DNA of 64,000 bases from Epiperipatus broadwayi. Taxonomy: Eukaryota > Onychophora > Udeonychophora > Euonychophora > Peripatidae. The notes beneath the pieces were generated by a model. That model saw nothing but the letters and a program-made list of their open reading frames with translations, was not told where the DNA came from and did no database searches. The stretch is from NCBI GenBank assembly GCA_028023455.1, contig JAQFVV010000013.1:6018001-6082000 (forward strand). The letters are read 5' to 3'. Shown piece by piece: positions 23,992 to 36,479 of the stretch; the first letter of the stretch is position 1; every line of letters starts with the position of its first letter. The position numbers and the translations under genes were made by a program.

Positions 23992-26900
23992 CTGCTCATA
24001 TACATTACATGAATGAAATGCCCAGGCGCCAGTTCTATTAATGAATAGAACAATATAACAAAATATATAATACAAAATTATTACTGAGACTCTATATTTA
24101 AGTTTATGTTCAGCTCAGCTCAGTGAAAGGCTATAGGCAGTTCATAAGATATATGATAATAAATGAATAAAAGAAGAAATATTATAAAACATTTAATATA
24201 ATGTAAATTCATTTGTTAATTAATTGTATGATCAAGAATCATAATGTTTATTTGGTACAATCTATTAAAATATACTTTAAACTTAATTTCTTCCTTCATC
24301 CAAGTATAACACATATCAGCTTGCTATAATTACATTCTTAAACAATTCTATGACTTGGCATATCATAATCTAAACATCTACTTTAATGCCAATCAAGAAA
24401 TAAACAATAAGATCTCAGGGAATTTTAACAAACACAGTTGAATTAGTAAACTACATTGGCCCATAAGTTATAATTATAAAGTATGAGAAAAACATAATGA
24501 AAAAAATTGACTAAAATATTTTACTGTGTTTCAATAATAAGATAACGACAGAAATAGGGTATTTTAATCTCATATCATCATCTAACAAATATACTGACTT
24601 GGCAACCTTTCTAATATGTTTATCAAGTGGCAAATGTTCTTTTATAATGTTTGGATTAAGAAAAACAATATTGTCAGACACTAGAAAATTTAATATTGTA
24701 ACTCTAAAATAATATATCTATTTTGTAATAGATTTATGAAATGTGGAGATGTGGAAATGGAAAACACGAATGTACACAAGAATAACTCAAGACACAGTTC
24801 TTAAGATTTTAAATAACTAAAGCAAATCATTTATTACAATAAACAAGATAAATTTGGTTTAACATGATATTTACAAATGGACTATTTGACTTACAGATTT
24901 TTAAATTATCAAATGAACTTTAAGCATCAGTTCGGGATTATCCCTACTATCAAAGCAAATTAATAACAAAACTTAAATATTCTGACTTCGAACATATGCT
25001 TTGCCTACATGTTTCATCTACATGACAATAAATAAATAACATATTATATTATTAGCACAAAAAAAAAATACTTTTGAGAGGATATTACTCTTGATTAACA
25101 AAATAAATCAAATTAATTATATTTGGCTCTCAACAAAGCAACTTTCTCTAATTGACTAAATAATCACTTTTAATTACGTATACCTTTTATGCATAGCAAC
25201 AAATCACGTTTATTCTGATGATTTGATGATTTATAACCTTTATTTAAATAAATACACTGTATTTTAAAATATTTATTCCCGTTTTAATCTCAATACTTTA
25301 TACTTTATATTTAAATGAATGTAATGTATTTTTTTTAAAAAAAAAAAAACATTTATTTCTCATTTTAATTTCAATAACTCTATACTTTATATACACGATA
25401 TTATTTATATTACGGGTGTGTGTGCACGTTCAAGCAGCAATAATATAAAATAATCTTTCCTATAAACTCTCCATTCATTAAGAAAATATCATACAATTAT
25501 TTTATTTCGAACAATGTCGTGATTCATCAATAAAATAAGACACTACTACTACATCAAGAATTAATCTAACAATTTATCTAGCCACATAGTAATTAACACA
25601 AAGCTATATTTTCATGATTATACATACTATACGTTATAAGAGAAAACTACATGAAGAGCAAATAAACTCTTACTGAACACTTTTACAATTCCTCATTACC
25701 AAGAATCTAAGAAAAACGTCACATAACTTCCTAAACATCATTTAATCATATTTCAACAATAACTCATCTACTTCTAAATACACTATTGGTGGGGACTTCC
25801 GATCTCATCACCAGGCTCTAAGAAAACATCACTTCAAAATATCATTTAATCATACACATATAATATAGACTAGGCTCTACTCATGGAAAATTGTTCACAT
25901 ATACTACATAAGCAAAATCTTTTATCCCTACAAACATTATAACGCAATCAGATTTCTTTCCATTCTCATAGCTTTTCTAAATATTGAACATTATAAATAC
26001 ACACTGGCAGATAAATACATACAGATAACATACCAATCCATTCAACTCAGTAGAATACGACAGAGTACGAAATTTATGCATAAAATATTCACAAACTGAA
26101 CTTTATCAAACAAATATCATAATTGTGCAAACAAACACACACCCGTGAATAAAAGTATATATAATATTAACTCTAAATTACACACTAAGCAGGTAACATG
26201 ATAATTAAATATTGCATTAAGGTTATAACTTTTAATTTAATATTTATAATTATTACGAACAAACTTTCTTTCATATCTTGCAAACTACTTCTATTATAAG
26301 TTCGTTGATTTAAAAAAAAAAACAAAATTTTCACTTTGAGATAATAAAGTATACAAAATAAATGTAAACCTCTCTAATAATATATTTTAAAAAAATATTT
26401 CTTTCTTTTACCTTCGTAAAAGAACAATAAGACCTGTTTGAACACAATCAATTTTTACCAGCGTACTCCTCATTTGGATACGCTTTAGAGACGTTCTTGA
26501 AGGTCAAAATACCCAATTTATAAATAAACATAATAATAAATAAAGCCTATCTACCTATCATATACAATAATTATGACAAGCAATAAAAAAAAATAAAGAA
26601 ACAAAAGTTATTAGTTTTGTAATTTAAAATAAAAGTTCACATGCAAAGCTCGGTTCCAGGTTTATGAAACAATATGGGACACATTCCAAACTGAATTTTA
26701 AACTAAAATAAACTGCTGTAGGATAACCAAACAAATATAGACATGCTTAAATATGACTCAGCATCTTCAATGTTCATAACAAAGTTATTTAAGTTACTGT
26801 ATCATACACAAGCAATCGATTTATCTTCTATTATGACGAGAGTATAATAAATTCTTAACTACTGTTGGACAGGAATTATCTCACTTATTCCGTTGTAGTT

Positions 26901-28430
26901 CTAAATTGAATATGTAATTATTTTTAGTAGTTTATTGAATAGCATTTAATAATACTTTGTTTTATTTCCATCTTTATCGAAGAGAACAAAAATTACCCGC
27001 ATTTCTATTCTTCTATTCGATTTAAACAGATATTTAATTTGAAGTAGCTCACATTTATTTCTTTCATTTAACATGTGTATTATTCCCAGAAATGCCAGAC
27101 AAACAAATACTGTCATCTTTTTATGATGAATTTAAACATGGCATGATTTATCAAAATATGCATATTCTTACGTCTATGTTTAATTCTCACAAAAACATAA
27201 CACGGAAAATAGTGAAGAATAAAAATGTATTCTGGAAAATAGTTCTGCATGCATTTTCCAGATATATTAAAGAACACATGTTGATTAATGATACAACAAT
27301 AATATTTATTTCTATTTAAAATGATAATTAAGTGAAGTAATGTAGACTGGACATTATTAACATACATTTTTAAAAGAGCAATAGTTATGAAGATGGTTAA
27401 TTCGATATGTTTAAATCAAGAAGAGTAAAGTAAACTGAGTACCTTTTTAAAACTTAGAACTGCATTCTGAAATTAACCTCTTTCCATAATATATTTCTTA
27501 ATATCCTTTCGAAGTTTTACTCCAAAGTCCATTTTTTAAAAAAAAAAAATCAATTTGACTTCAGCAACTGGTTTTAATTTCACAATAATCAGCCACTGTT
27601 TTTGGCTACAATTACATTACATAATATGCAAATTTTCCCCTGGAGATCTTTGTTAAATACCCTCTTTAGCAAAGTTCATTTCCTTCCACAAGGTTACTCC
27701 CACACTTTTCTTCTAGCTCAGCTAATTACATATTCAAAAAAAAAACCTTTTTTTTAAAAAAAAAAAAACACTTTGATTTTTAGAATTAAAATCAAGATAA
27801 AAATAATAATAAAATTAATAGCTTTTACAAACTTGAAAGAAAAATGAATATTAATTAACTATTAAATAAAAATGATTAATAATTTATTTAATTTGTAAAA
27901 TAATCTATTGATTCAACTATCTATTAATCATTGGAAAGAAATATTTATTTGTTAAATTATTTAAAATAACTACTGTAATTTAAATGTTTTTTATTGTGAA
28001 TGTACTATTGTTTGCTGTTATTAAAAGATGAAAATGAAATGAAAATGAAGCAGAGTCATACATGCATACACATGTACTACAATCTAAATATTAAACTATT
28101 TTAACTAAATATGATTGAAATGGCTATTAATTGTTGACAAAAGGATAAGTATTAATGAATAAAGAATTTTAAAACCATTCAACTAATACTACAATAATAT
28201 AAAATAACTTTGCATCTTTCTGACAAAATGTATCAATTCCATTAATAAAAAAACCTCTCTTTCTTATATTAAATACCTCATTAGCCACACTAATAATAAT
28301 GAATACCTATCAAGTGGTCAATAAACTGCATAAGCAATCCATATCTAAGCTTCAAACAATCTCCAGCAAAAAAATTTACAATTCTAAGGCTATTTCATTT
28401 TTTTTAAATATAATATAACTATTTAATGCA
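23992..28430. other. unassigned AT-rich DNA
   Basis: A long region with no recognisable gene or transposon protein. The open frame at 27092-27319 and its mirror at 27367-27113 overlap each other. The plus frame follows an acceptor-like TTATTCCCAG (27081-27090), but the peptide has no family resemblance. GC-richer spots at 25790-25815 and 26455-26500 could belong to unrecognised LTRs. Confidence 0.4.
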
Positions 28431-28451
28431 TATATATATATATATATATAT

Positions 28452-28468
28452 TGTAACGAGATCTCGTT

Positions 28469-28471
<3 letters not shown>
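28452..28471. repeat. 20-bp perfect palindrome within a (TA)n array
   Basis: TGTAACGAGATCTCGTTACA is its own reverse complement and interrupts a TA array (28431-28508). Its first 9 bases equal the start of the LTR at 29079, and its last 8 equal that LTR's end (TCGTTACA). It looks like the two outer tips of such an LTR with everything between them missing. Confidence 0.85.
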
Positions 28472-28511
<40 letters not shown>

Positions 28512-28660
28512 ACAAGTCAGATGTCACATGACTTATATATAGCTTGCACTTACAAATATGTAAAATTAAGAGGGTGCTAATAGCTCTAAACAAGCTTTTT
28601 TTTTATTTATGATAAATGCTACTACAAGAGAAGACATTCAAATCATTTTTATCTTGGATT

Positions 28661-28716
28661 GTCCCCATCCCCAGACCGTTTTCGACCTATGGGTCTCTTC
28701 AGTGAGGAGTTGGGAC
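28661..28716 (-). ncRNA. hammerhead ribozyme (minus strand copy)
   Basis: The minus strand reads outer stem I GTCCC/GGGAC, inner stem I CTCA/TGGG with an internal loop, CTGAAGA core, stem II GACC-CATA-GGTC, GAA, and AACGGTC with cleavage expected after the C. All invariant core residues are present. Stem III differs from the plus copy (AACGGT instead of ACCGGT), leaving only one firm base pair before the GTC triplet, so activity may be lower. Confidence 0.65.
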
Positions 28717-28894
28717 ATTAGATTTAAAAAACCAACTAATATATGGAGTATCTGAATTAAGTTCAGGCCCATATGATTTTTTTCAGTTGGAGAGCTGACT
28801 TTAAAGACATGTAGATGTCTAAAAGTTTCAGATCTTCTTCTAACAATTAACTTTTAGATAAATGCTTTGCTTGAGTTGGTTTTTTAAATCTAAT

Positions 28895-28950
28895 GTCCCA
28901 ACTACTCACTGAAGAGACCCATAGGTCGAAACCGGTCTGGGGATGGGGAC
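28895..28950 (+). ncRNA. hammerhead ribozyme, type I minimal form
   Basis: The elements in order are outer stem I GTCCC (28895-28899) with GGGAC (28946-28950); an internal loop; inner stem I CTCA (28905-28908) with TGGG (28938-28941, one G-U); core CTGAAGA (28909-28915); stem II GACC (28916-28919) with GGTC (28924-28927) and loop CATA; GAA (28928-28930); and stem III ACCGGT (28931-28936), then C (28937). Predicted cleavage is after 28937. Stem III is a self-complementary hexamer, so one molecule forms at most 1-2 pairs there, whereas a dimer would form a full helix. That matches the minimal hammerheads known from Penelope-like elements. Confidence 0.75.
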
Positions 28951-29078
28951 AATCCAAGATAAAAATGATTTGAATGTCTTCTCTTGTAGTAGCATTTATC
29001 ATAAATAAAAAAAAAAGCTTGTTTAGAGCTATTAGCACCCTCTTAATTTTATATATATATAAATATATATATATATAT

Positions 29079-31276
29079 TGTAACGAGCACAGACGTTCGT
29101 TACATTGTTGTTTTTTTATTTTTATTTATTAAACATGAAAGTAAATTAAAAAGTTCGCATTTAAAAATTTTCTTTAAGAATTAAAAATTGAAATTAAATA
29201 TCAACTTAAACTCTTATATATTAAATCGCACAGATAATGAAAAATTATTAAAATAAAAATTTATTAAAGAAAAAGTATTTTAAAACTAAATTTTAAAAAG
29301 ATTTGGAGATAAAATTATATCTTTAAATTTATCTTTAAACATATTTTTGATTTGGAAAACAGGTTAATTAATCAGAAATGGAAATGATTGTTAATTAGTT
29401 AAATGTAAACCAGCCTTGGCATTTAAATGTAAAAACACCGGTCAGATAAGAAAACAATAGAAACTTTCAGCAAATGAAATAAATCCATTTGGAAATCGGA
29501 CCTCAACGAAAAGGATCATCTCATTGATGGCGTAATGTTAAGTCAATCCTTCGAATACAGTATAAAAGGAAAAATTTTGGAAATTATTAATTAGTGACTA
29601 GTTATTGATGATTATTACGATGTAACAGCTAGGTGTTAGTGCTGAGGGGATTGAAAAAGCGCACAGCTTCAATCCCTTCAGTTCTGTTAAGAAAGGAAGA
29701 AAAATGAGCCATCGTTTCTACATTGAGGACCAACTACACTAAAAAATCTCCGGATGGATAAATAAATCGGCCAACAGGATACCAATCTTCGGACGACGTG
29801 GGAATTCACGTTCAAACGGCAAGGAATATATGAAGATGAACTATTTAAATAACCGTAAGAACTTTAAAATTTATGAACAGTAAATTAAAAACTTTCCAGA
29901 TTTAAATAATTGCAATATTATTCTATCTGACCAACATTATTTATTAATTAGTTATAATTTTATTTAATGTATTTATTTTGTAAAATCATTTCCATTTATT
30001 TATTTTTGTTCTTTAAGTTTTATTATGATTTTTGTTTTCCGTTAAGTTAAATTATATAAATGTTAAACTTAAGTCGGGCGTGAATGGCTGTATAGATTTG
30101 TAAAGTTATATTAGGGGAGGGTAATCTTAGGTTATTTGTTTCGTGGTTAAATTGGGTCAATGGATTGGATATATTGGTGTGATTAGTAGATGTAATATTG
30201 ATTAGCCACGGGCAGAATCGCTTCATATACCGCACACTTCCGTTTGCCTATGGAAGGAATTATAAGTCGGATACCGCAGTTCCTTTCTATGGAGTTTTTT
30301 GTTTTATTGCTCTTCTTTAGAGATAGATGTAATATTCCTATCTCATAAGAGGCAATTTCTTCTTTTAACCTTTTGTGCTGTCGTATTTTATTACATTGAA
30401 TACATCGATATATCAGATGAATTGATGCCAGTTTGACTACGAATTTTAGCCTAAGGTTAAATAGGGATAGAATATTTTAATTTCAATGCAAATCTATGTA
30501 GTATTCATGCTCGACCCTAAATAAAAATGCATTAAATTTAAGTTGTTTATAGATGCTTGCATGGATTGTTTATCGGTTAACTATGTTTTGCGTTTTCATA
30601 TTTGATCAAAATATATAGACATTCGATAAATAATGATACCTTATGGTGAGTATCTAAAATGTATTTATTCGGATGTCTTTTAAGTTATTGGTGACAATGC
30701 AAGTATCTTATGGTGAATACTATTGGGTTACATATAAATTTCCCTCCGCAATTGTCAGTAATCAATAATTTTATATTTTGATCGCTTATGTTTACTTTGG
30801 AATGTTTTTAACCGTGTAATCTATGTAACCGATCTATAGCAACTTATTATAACAAGCTTTTATAATCCCATCTGTGCGAACTTAATTAAAATGTAAACTT
30901 ATAATATAATAGAAATTAAAATGTAAATTAAAATCTAAGGTAAAGTTAAAAATAATGTTAAAATGTAAAACTAATACTAAAATAATTTTAAATCTTATAT
31001 ATATGTGCATAAATAAATGTTTGTATGTTAATTACTGGCAGTGGCTTATTTTATTCCTTTTTTTATATATACTCTTAGATTATCTTATTAAATCTCTGCT
31101 ATTCCACTGAGCTAGTGACATGGGCTAACGACCGGAATCAAAATTTAAAAAAAAAAAAAAAAATTTTTTTTTTTGACTTACGTATCTGCCTACTTTATAA
31201 ATTTTTCTAGGTTCAAATGCCTAGATGGCGCCCCGTAGTACAGTTGACGTTAAGTCGCTTTCTCCGGATCGTTACA
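29079..31276 (+). mobile_element. solo LTR, 2.2 kb (family with 45738-47627)
   Basis: It starts TGTAACGA and ends TCGTTACA, an 8-bp terminal inverted repeat of TG...CA type. It is followed by TA and TG repeats and preceded by a TA run, with no coding sequence. A diverged second copy lies at 45738-47627, sharing TGGAAATGATTGTT, GGTCAGATAAGA, AATTACTGGCAGTGGCTT, GCTAGTGAC and TTTTTCTAGGTTCAA in the same order. Strand is taken from the TG-to-CA reading shared with copy 2; no internal region remains, consistent with LTR-LTR recombination. Confidence 0.7.

Positions 31277-31308
<32 letters not shown>
31277..31308. repeat. TA then (TG)n microsatellite
   Basis: A compound dinucleotide array sits between the solo LTR end and the next dispersed repeat. 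Confidence 0.9.
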
Positions 31309-31317
31309 AATATGATA

Positions 31318-33126
31318 TTATAAACTTATACATTCAATCTAAACCAATGCAATTTAAATATTGCTCCACCATGGCCCTTTGGCAGAGAAGCATAATACCC
31401 AAAGGATACCTGTGACCAAGCCAGAACTATATATAAAATACATATTTCAGACTACATTTCAAGGGCACAGATTTTCTTGACTATAGAATTCAACACCTAT
31501 CATTCAAAGCACTTTTTGTTTCAGAGAGAACTCCAGGTGCCAGTTAATTACTGAAGTAAATAACACACTTTGAATGATGGCAAACTAATTCAGCATCTAA
31601 GAAATCTCAACTAGCTCAATCAAAAGAATAATATGATACATTACTGCTTTAATTAATGGTAAAAGAATTGACCAACAAATATTAAGTTTAAAGATAATTT
31701 AAATAATTTTAAACTACTTCTATTATAAAATTTTAATTAGTCTAACAATGATATGCTATAAAATGACCACACACATTCTTAATTCATACAATAAAATATA
31801 AGATATCATAAAGCATTAAAAAAATATATGACATTTAAAACACGCACATCAATAGTTCATTTTATGTGGTTATAGAGTTCATTTATTAACTAACTCTGGG
31901 AGGCTTCAAGATTAGAAATGGCTTCATTAATATCAGAAATGGAATAAGACAGTGTTTTTTTTATTACCTATAGAATTTTGGACATTGAATTCTTGATATT
32001 TGCTGCTTAATGTGAGTTTTTCCAACCGGTTGGATTTGAAGTTTTTGTGGAAGTTCCTATGATTTCTATTCTTAATACTCTTCTTCAAGACAGTTACATA
32101 TCTCTTCCAGTTTCAAGTTATTAGGCAGGCATCACATTTATTGGACAGATTGCTGATGTTCTATTGGCCTAAGGCTGGAATCTGGCCATATGCTTCTGAT
32201 AGCTGTTAACCCTGAAGGTTCTTTAGATACATCACTGACTCTGACTTACTGAAAAATTGATTGACCTCTGCATCTGTTTGACTCAATCTATTTATATGAT
32301 GACCTGTTGTCATTTTGTTAATTAGTTTTTATAGCTGCCAGCTATATCCATTGTTGAAATTTATCAACTATTTTTGATTAAATTCTGATAAGATTTTAAT
32401 TAATTAATTGTTGATGGATTGTTTAATTAATAGACATTGTAAATTCATTTTTTTTGTAGCTTTTGAATATTGCAATCCTTAAGGGAATTTCTTTTAACTT
32501 ATCAACTTCCATGTATTTTTAATATTCACTTTCATATTTTATTTTATTTTTAACACACAGATATTCCACTATATCTTTATGTTTAAAATCATTTGCTATT
32601 TATGTATGTATATATTTAAAATCAACTCGTTACTTAGTTTTTAAGATTATCTTTTTTTTTCTAAATCAAATAAAAAGAGGGTATCTTTAATTCTAAGTAA
32701 AAGATTCTTTTAATTCTTAATTATTTGAAATTCAACTATTTTTAATTTTCTAAGTTAAATTTCCTCCCCCTTTCAATCAATCTTTAAACTTTTAGTTTTA
32801 ACATTTTTAAATCACACCCCCTCCCCTTTCTAACTAATCAATTGTAACATTTACTGATAAATGATGTTTAGACAAAAGTTTAAAACTCTTTAAACTTTTA
32901 TAGATTACTTTCTTATTTTTTATTATTTTTAAAACTCTAAACTTTTACATTAAACTTCATTTTATTAAACTTTTAACTATTTCTTTAAATGAACTGTTTT
33001 TACTTCAATCATTTACTGACTAATTTTATCATTCATTATCAATTTTAAACTTTACATTGTTTATGAACATTTTTATTTTTAATAATTGTAAACACAATTT
33101 TCCATTGAGTGCTGTTCAGTAGCGGT
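31318..33126 (-). repeat. 1.8-kb dispersed repeat, copy 2 (pairs with 19112-20968)
   Basis: Collinear with 19112-20968 with scattered substitutions and small indels; this copy lacks the LTR remnant and gag found beside copy 1. The end near GTGCTGTTCAGTAGC is shared. It contains the same C-rich tract near 32815. Non-coding. Orientation is inferred from copy 1. Confidence 0.8.
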
Positions 33127-33801
33127 ATAATATATAATGTAACCTTATTTTTACTATTGGGATTAATAGATATAACCATAAACTGTAAAAAAAAATATTG
33201 GCTTGCTTTTAATGTTAAATGAAATAAATCAATCACTGTTATTGTTATTATGGCTACTAAGATGATCAAAAATAAAATTAAAATGTCTCTTATAATACTA
33301 AGTAGTATAGTAGATTAGTTTAAAAATGATCTAAAATATCATCTGGATAGACCATAAATTCCTAAACATTTTTGAGTCACTGCCCACTTGCAAGACATAA
33401 AGTTTTCACCCCCCCATTATAAGTTGTTTCTGTGTTTAATTTGTTTGATACTTTCAATGTAAATAGCAACTAATAATATGTTACTACTTATGCCATTAAA
33501 TTTTTGAAAAAGAAGTGGCCAATATACGCTTCATCTTGAACACCATTATTGCTATATCAATTTTGATTAATCATAGCCCATATGTCAAGATTGTTAAGTG
33601 TATGTTCAAATAACATTAAACACAGTTTCATATATAAAAATTCAGAATACATATTAGGAGATTGTATTATATGAGTAAGAATCTTATTGTCATAATTAAA
33701 ACATCATCAAATGTATTTGAAAATTATTTTTTTTGAACTTACAAAATAAAAATACAGAGAAAAAGTAATAAATTAATGTGACAGATGAGAGTGATATATT
33801 T
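33127..33801. other. unassigned AT-rich DNA
   Basis: No identifiable feature; AT-rich spacer between the repeat and the hAT relic. Confidence 0.45.
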
Positions 33802-35160
33802 TTAAAAGTTTGTTAATATTGGGTTCAACTTCATTAAAAACAGATGTAAATGTACATCACCACATTCAGTTATATGCAATAAGTTCCTCTTCTTAGATAC
33901 TAAATTCACTGCAGCGCTAAACCCATGCTCAGCCAAATAAGAAGATGGAAATGTAATTAAAAATTTCTCCACTATTTTCCATAATCCAATAGAATTGTCA
34001 GTATTGATTTTTAAAGCCAGAACTCTTGGTATCCACTTTTGAATTTTATTTTTAGTTCTTAAATTTGTTGTTAGTTCTATGAATTCCACTTTTATACTTG
34101 ATGATCCTGCTGTGTTTTCATGTGAGAAACTAGAACCCAATTTGGTTTATTTATGTTTAGAATATCCTTGAATTGCTCATTGAAATCAGCATAGGGAGCC
34201 TCCAAGTGTTGGCAGTATGTAAGTAAATCTTCCTTTTTGAGAGACACTTTTGACAAATTTGAAAAAATGGCTATATTCCTGTTAGCCTAGATTCCATTTA
34301 AACAGAAGAAGTTTCCTCACAAAAGCAGCAATAATGTTTCTTGTTTTAATTCAATTGAGTTCATCACCTTGTACATGTAGATGACCTAATTAAATATTTA
34401 ATAGAGATTTGTCAAATAAGTGATGTTATTTTTGGATGTAATCAAGTTGGCCTGCAATCCATTGTATCTGTTTTCTAGAAATTCTAGTACTGAATCAAAT
34501 AAATTGTAAAATTTATTTAGACAAGCCAATGATTTTCTGTGTGAAACAGCATACTATTGAAATCTTCATCTATTTTACTACAAAATTGGCTGAACAATCT
34601 GTCATTCAATAAATTCGTTCTAATCTTATTGACTGCTCTAATAACAAAATGGAGTAATGTATGCAGACATTAACTTAAATTCTTCACAACCAAATGTTGA
34701 CAATGAAGAACACAATGTGTAGTGAGTACATTTGGTACAGCTTGTTTAAAATGCACTATGAAACCTTTGTGGGTCCCTGTCATTGCTGAAGGGCCATCAG
34801 TAACAGCAGACAAAATATTATGAATAGGAATGGCTTTCTCTTGAGAAAACATATTCATTATGTGAAATATATATTCTTCCTTTGTATCTATTTTTAACTT
34901 TTTAGCAAATAATAATTCTTGACTAACTTTTTCTTCTTTTATGAATCATATGTATGATAAAAGTAATGCTTCATTATTTGGGAGAGTTGATTCATCAAGT
35001 TGAATAAAAAATTAACATGTGTTCAAATAATCACACAATAATTTTTCAATGTCTTCAGACATTTCATTGATTCTTCTTTGCACCAAATTATTATTCTGAA
35101 GTGTTTGTGCATTGTGAGATAATGAACTAAAAAAGTACTTTTTCTCCTTACTTTAATGTA
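33802..35160 (-). pseudogene. hAT-superfamily (ZBED5/FAM200-like) transposase relic
   Basis: Minus-strand homology is broken into pieces. In order they are QRRINEMSEDIEKLL and FIQLDESTLPNNEALL near 35050 (the LDEST strand carries an acidic residue), an open piece at 34858-34670 with TDGPSAMTGTHKGF and HCVLHCQHLV, and a last open piece at 34140-33802 with FPSSYLAEHGFSAAV, the C-terminal dimerisation segment of hAT transposases. The order and motifs match the ZBED5/FAM200-like branch known from recall. The BED finger is not seen. Stops and frameshifts (for example a stop before FFIQLDES) show decay. Such enzymes cut and paste hAT elements; this copy cannot. Confidence 0.75.
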
Positions 35161-35699
35161 CATGTTGTTCCTTACTTACTCTAGGAAATAATTTAATGAA
35201 AATGTTGCTACAATTATGACATACCTGTAATTGTACATAATAAATGATTGTTATAAAAGCCTAGAAGTTTTTCTTTTATGCAATACATCACAATCTAGTA
35301 TGAAAAACAATAGTAGAATGACAGACAGAATAAGTATCTGTTAAGGAGCCATAAAATGGATAAACTATTTATAAGGTCACTATAATGTACATAGCAGAAG
35401 TGAAACTGTGTAAAATACTGAAGTTTGAGTGTAGTAAGAATAAATTAATTGAACTTTATAAAGCAACATAAAATTTGCTTTTGACATCATTAACTCTCCT
35501 TTCATTATTGGTTAATTTGTTATAATAAATATTTATATATAAAATGACTCAATTGTATACTAGTTTTATTTTTCACTATCTGACTGGTGTTTGAAAAAAA
35601 AGAAACCCAAAGACATAGCAGAGTGGCACAGTTTGACAACTTGGAAACCATAACTAGAGTGACACACTTCATAAACTTGGTAGAAGAATCTAATTAATT

Positions 35700-36450
35700 A
35701 TGGCAGCTTTTAATTTAGCAATTCATGAGTTCAACATAAATAGCATCAACTCATGGAAAAGTTATAATGAACAGGAGGAATATTATATGTTTATAAACAT
35801 GATTGATGATGACTATTATAAAATGTCCACACTTCTGTATTTTGTGGGACAAAACATTATTCAATTGGCTAATAGGCTTATTAACCTGAAATATCTGGAA
35901 GACTGAGCACATCAAGAGTTTATACAAATATTAAATAAATATTTTGCCCTCAAATTTTTAAAATAGATAGCATGGCTTAGGCTAAAAAATAGGGTGCAGT
36001 TGCCATAAGACACATTTGTGGACTTTGATTTAGTATTAAGAAAGTTAGCTAAAGACTGATTTTGGTCCATAAATAAACTGGAACAATTTTTGTATCAGAT
36101 GGCTGACAATAATTTTAGAAAAGTTTTATTAAATGATCTGGATTTAACATATAAAGATGACATGGATAAATATGTCACCCATGAAGCCATGTTAAATACA
36201 ATATCGGAATATACCAGGTCTCAATCTCCTGAAAAGATTTCATTCAATAAAGAAAAACAGAAAACAATACTGATTCCCTGTAGGTAGATTAAACAACAAA
36301 AATGTATTTGCTGTGGGAAATCAGGACATGTAAAAAACAATTGCATGTATAAAGACAAATTATGCAGAATTTGTAACACAAGAGGGCACTTGGCTAAAGT
36401 TTGTTATTTCAAAGGGGGTGAATCAGCTAAGAAAGTGTCAGATTAGAAAT
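35700..36450 (+). pseudogene. gypsy gag relic with two CCHC zinc knuckles
   Basis: It opens MAAFNLAIHEFNINSINSWK with W--Y--Q spacing, then a block ending QNIIQLANRLINLKYLE that matches the capsid domain of K02A2.6-type gypsy elements. A second open piece at 36090-36287 continues the capsid. Near 36303-36345 comes CICCGKSGHVKNNC and near 36361-36410 CRICNTRGHLAKVC, both fitting C-x2-C-x4-H-x4-C, which bind element RNA in nucleocapsid. At least three in-frame stops separate the pieces. It runs on directly into the pol relic. Confidence 0.75.
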
Positions 36451-36479
36451 CTCAGGAAGAGGAGCAATACAGGAAATCA

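Larger units (their letters stand above)
28562..29050. mobile_element. fold-back element with a hammerhead in each arm
   Basis: The left arm (28562-28737) and right arm (28874-29050) are nearly identical inverted copies of about 176 bp around a 136-bp spacer. Each arm carries a complete hammerhead core, the left one on the minus strand and the right one on the plus strand. TA-rich DNA lies at both edges. No protein is encoded. It resembles a head-to-head pair of Penelope-type termini or a ribozyme-bearing non-autonomous retroelement. Confidence 0.8.

Noticed and set aside
27092-27319. 75-codon plus-strand frame after an acceptor-like site
   Set aside because: An 84-codon open frame overlaps it on the other strand, no donor follows, and no family was recognised.
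31141-31173. A-run followed by T-run hairpin
   Set aside because: Inside the solo LTR; a simple homopolymer pair with no further structure.
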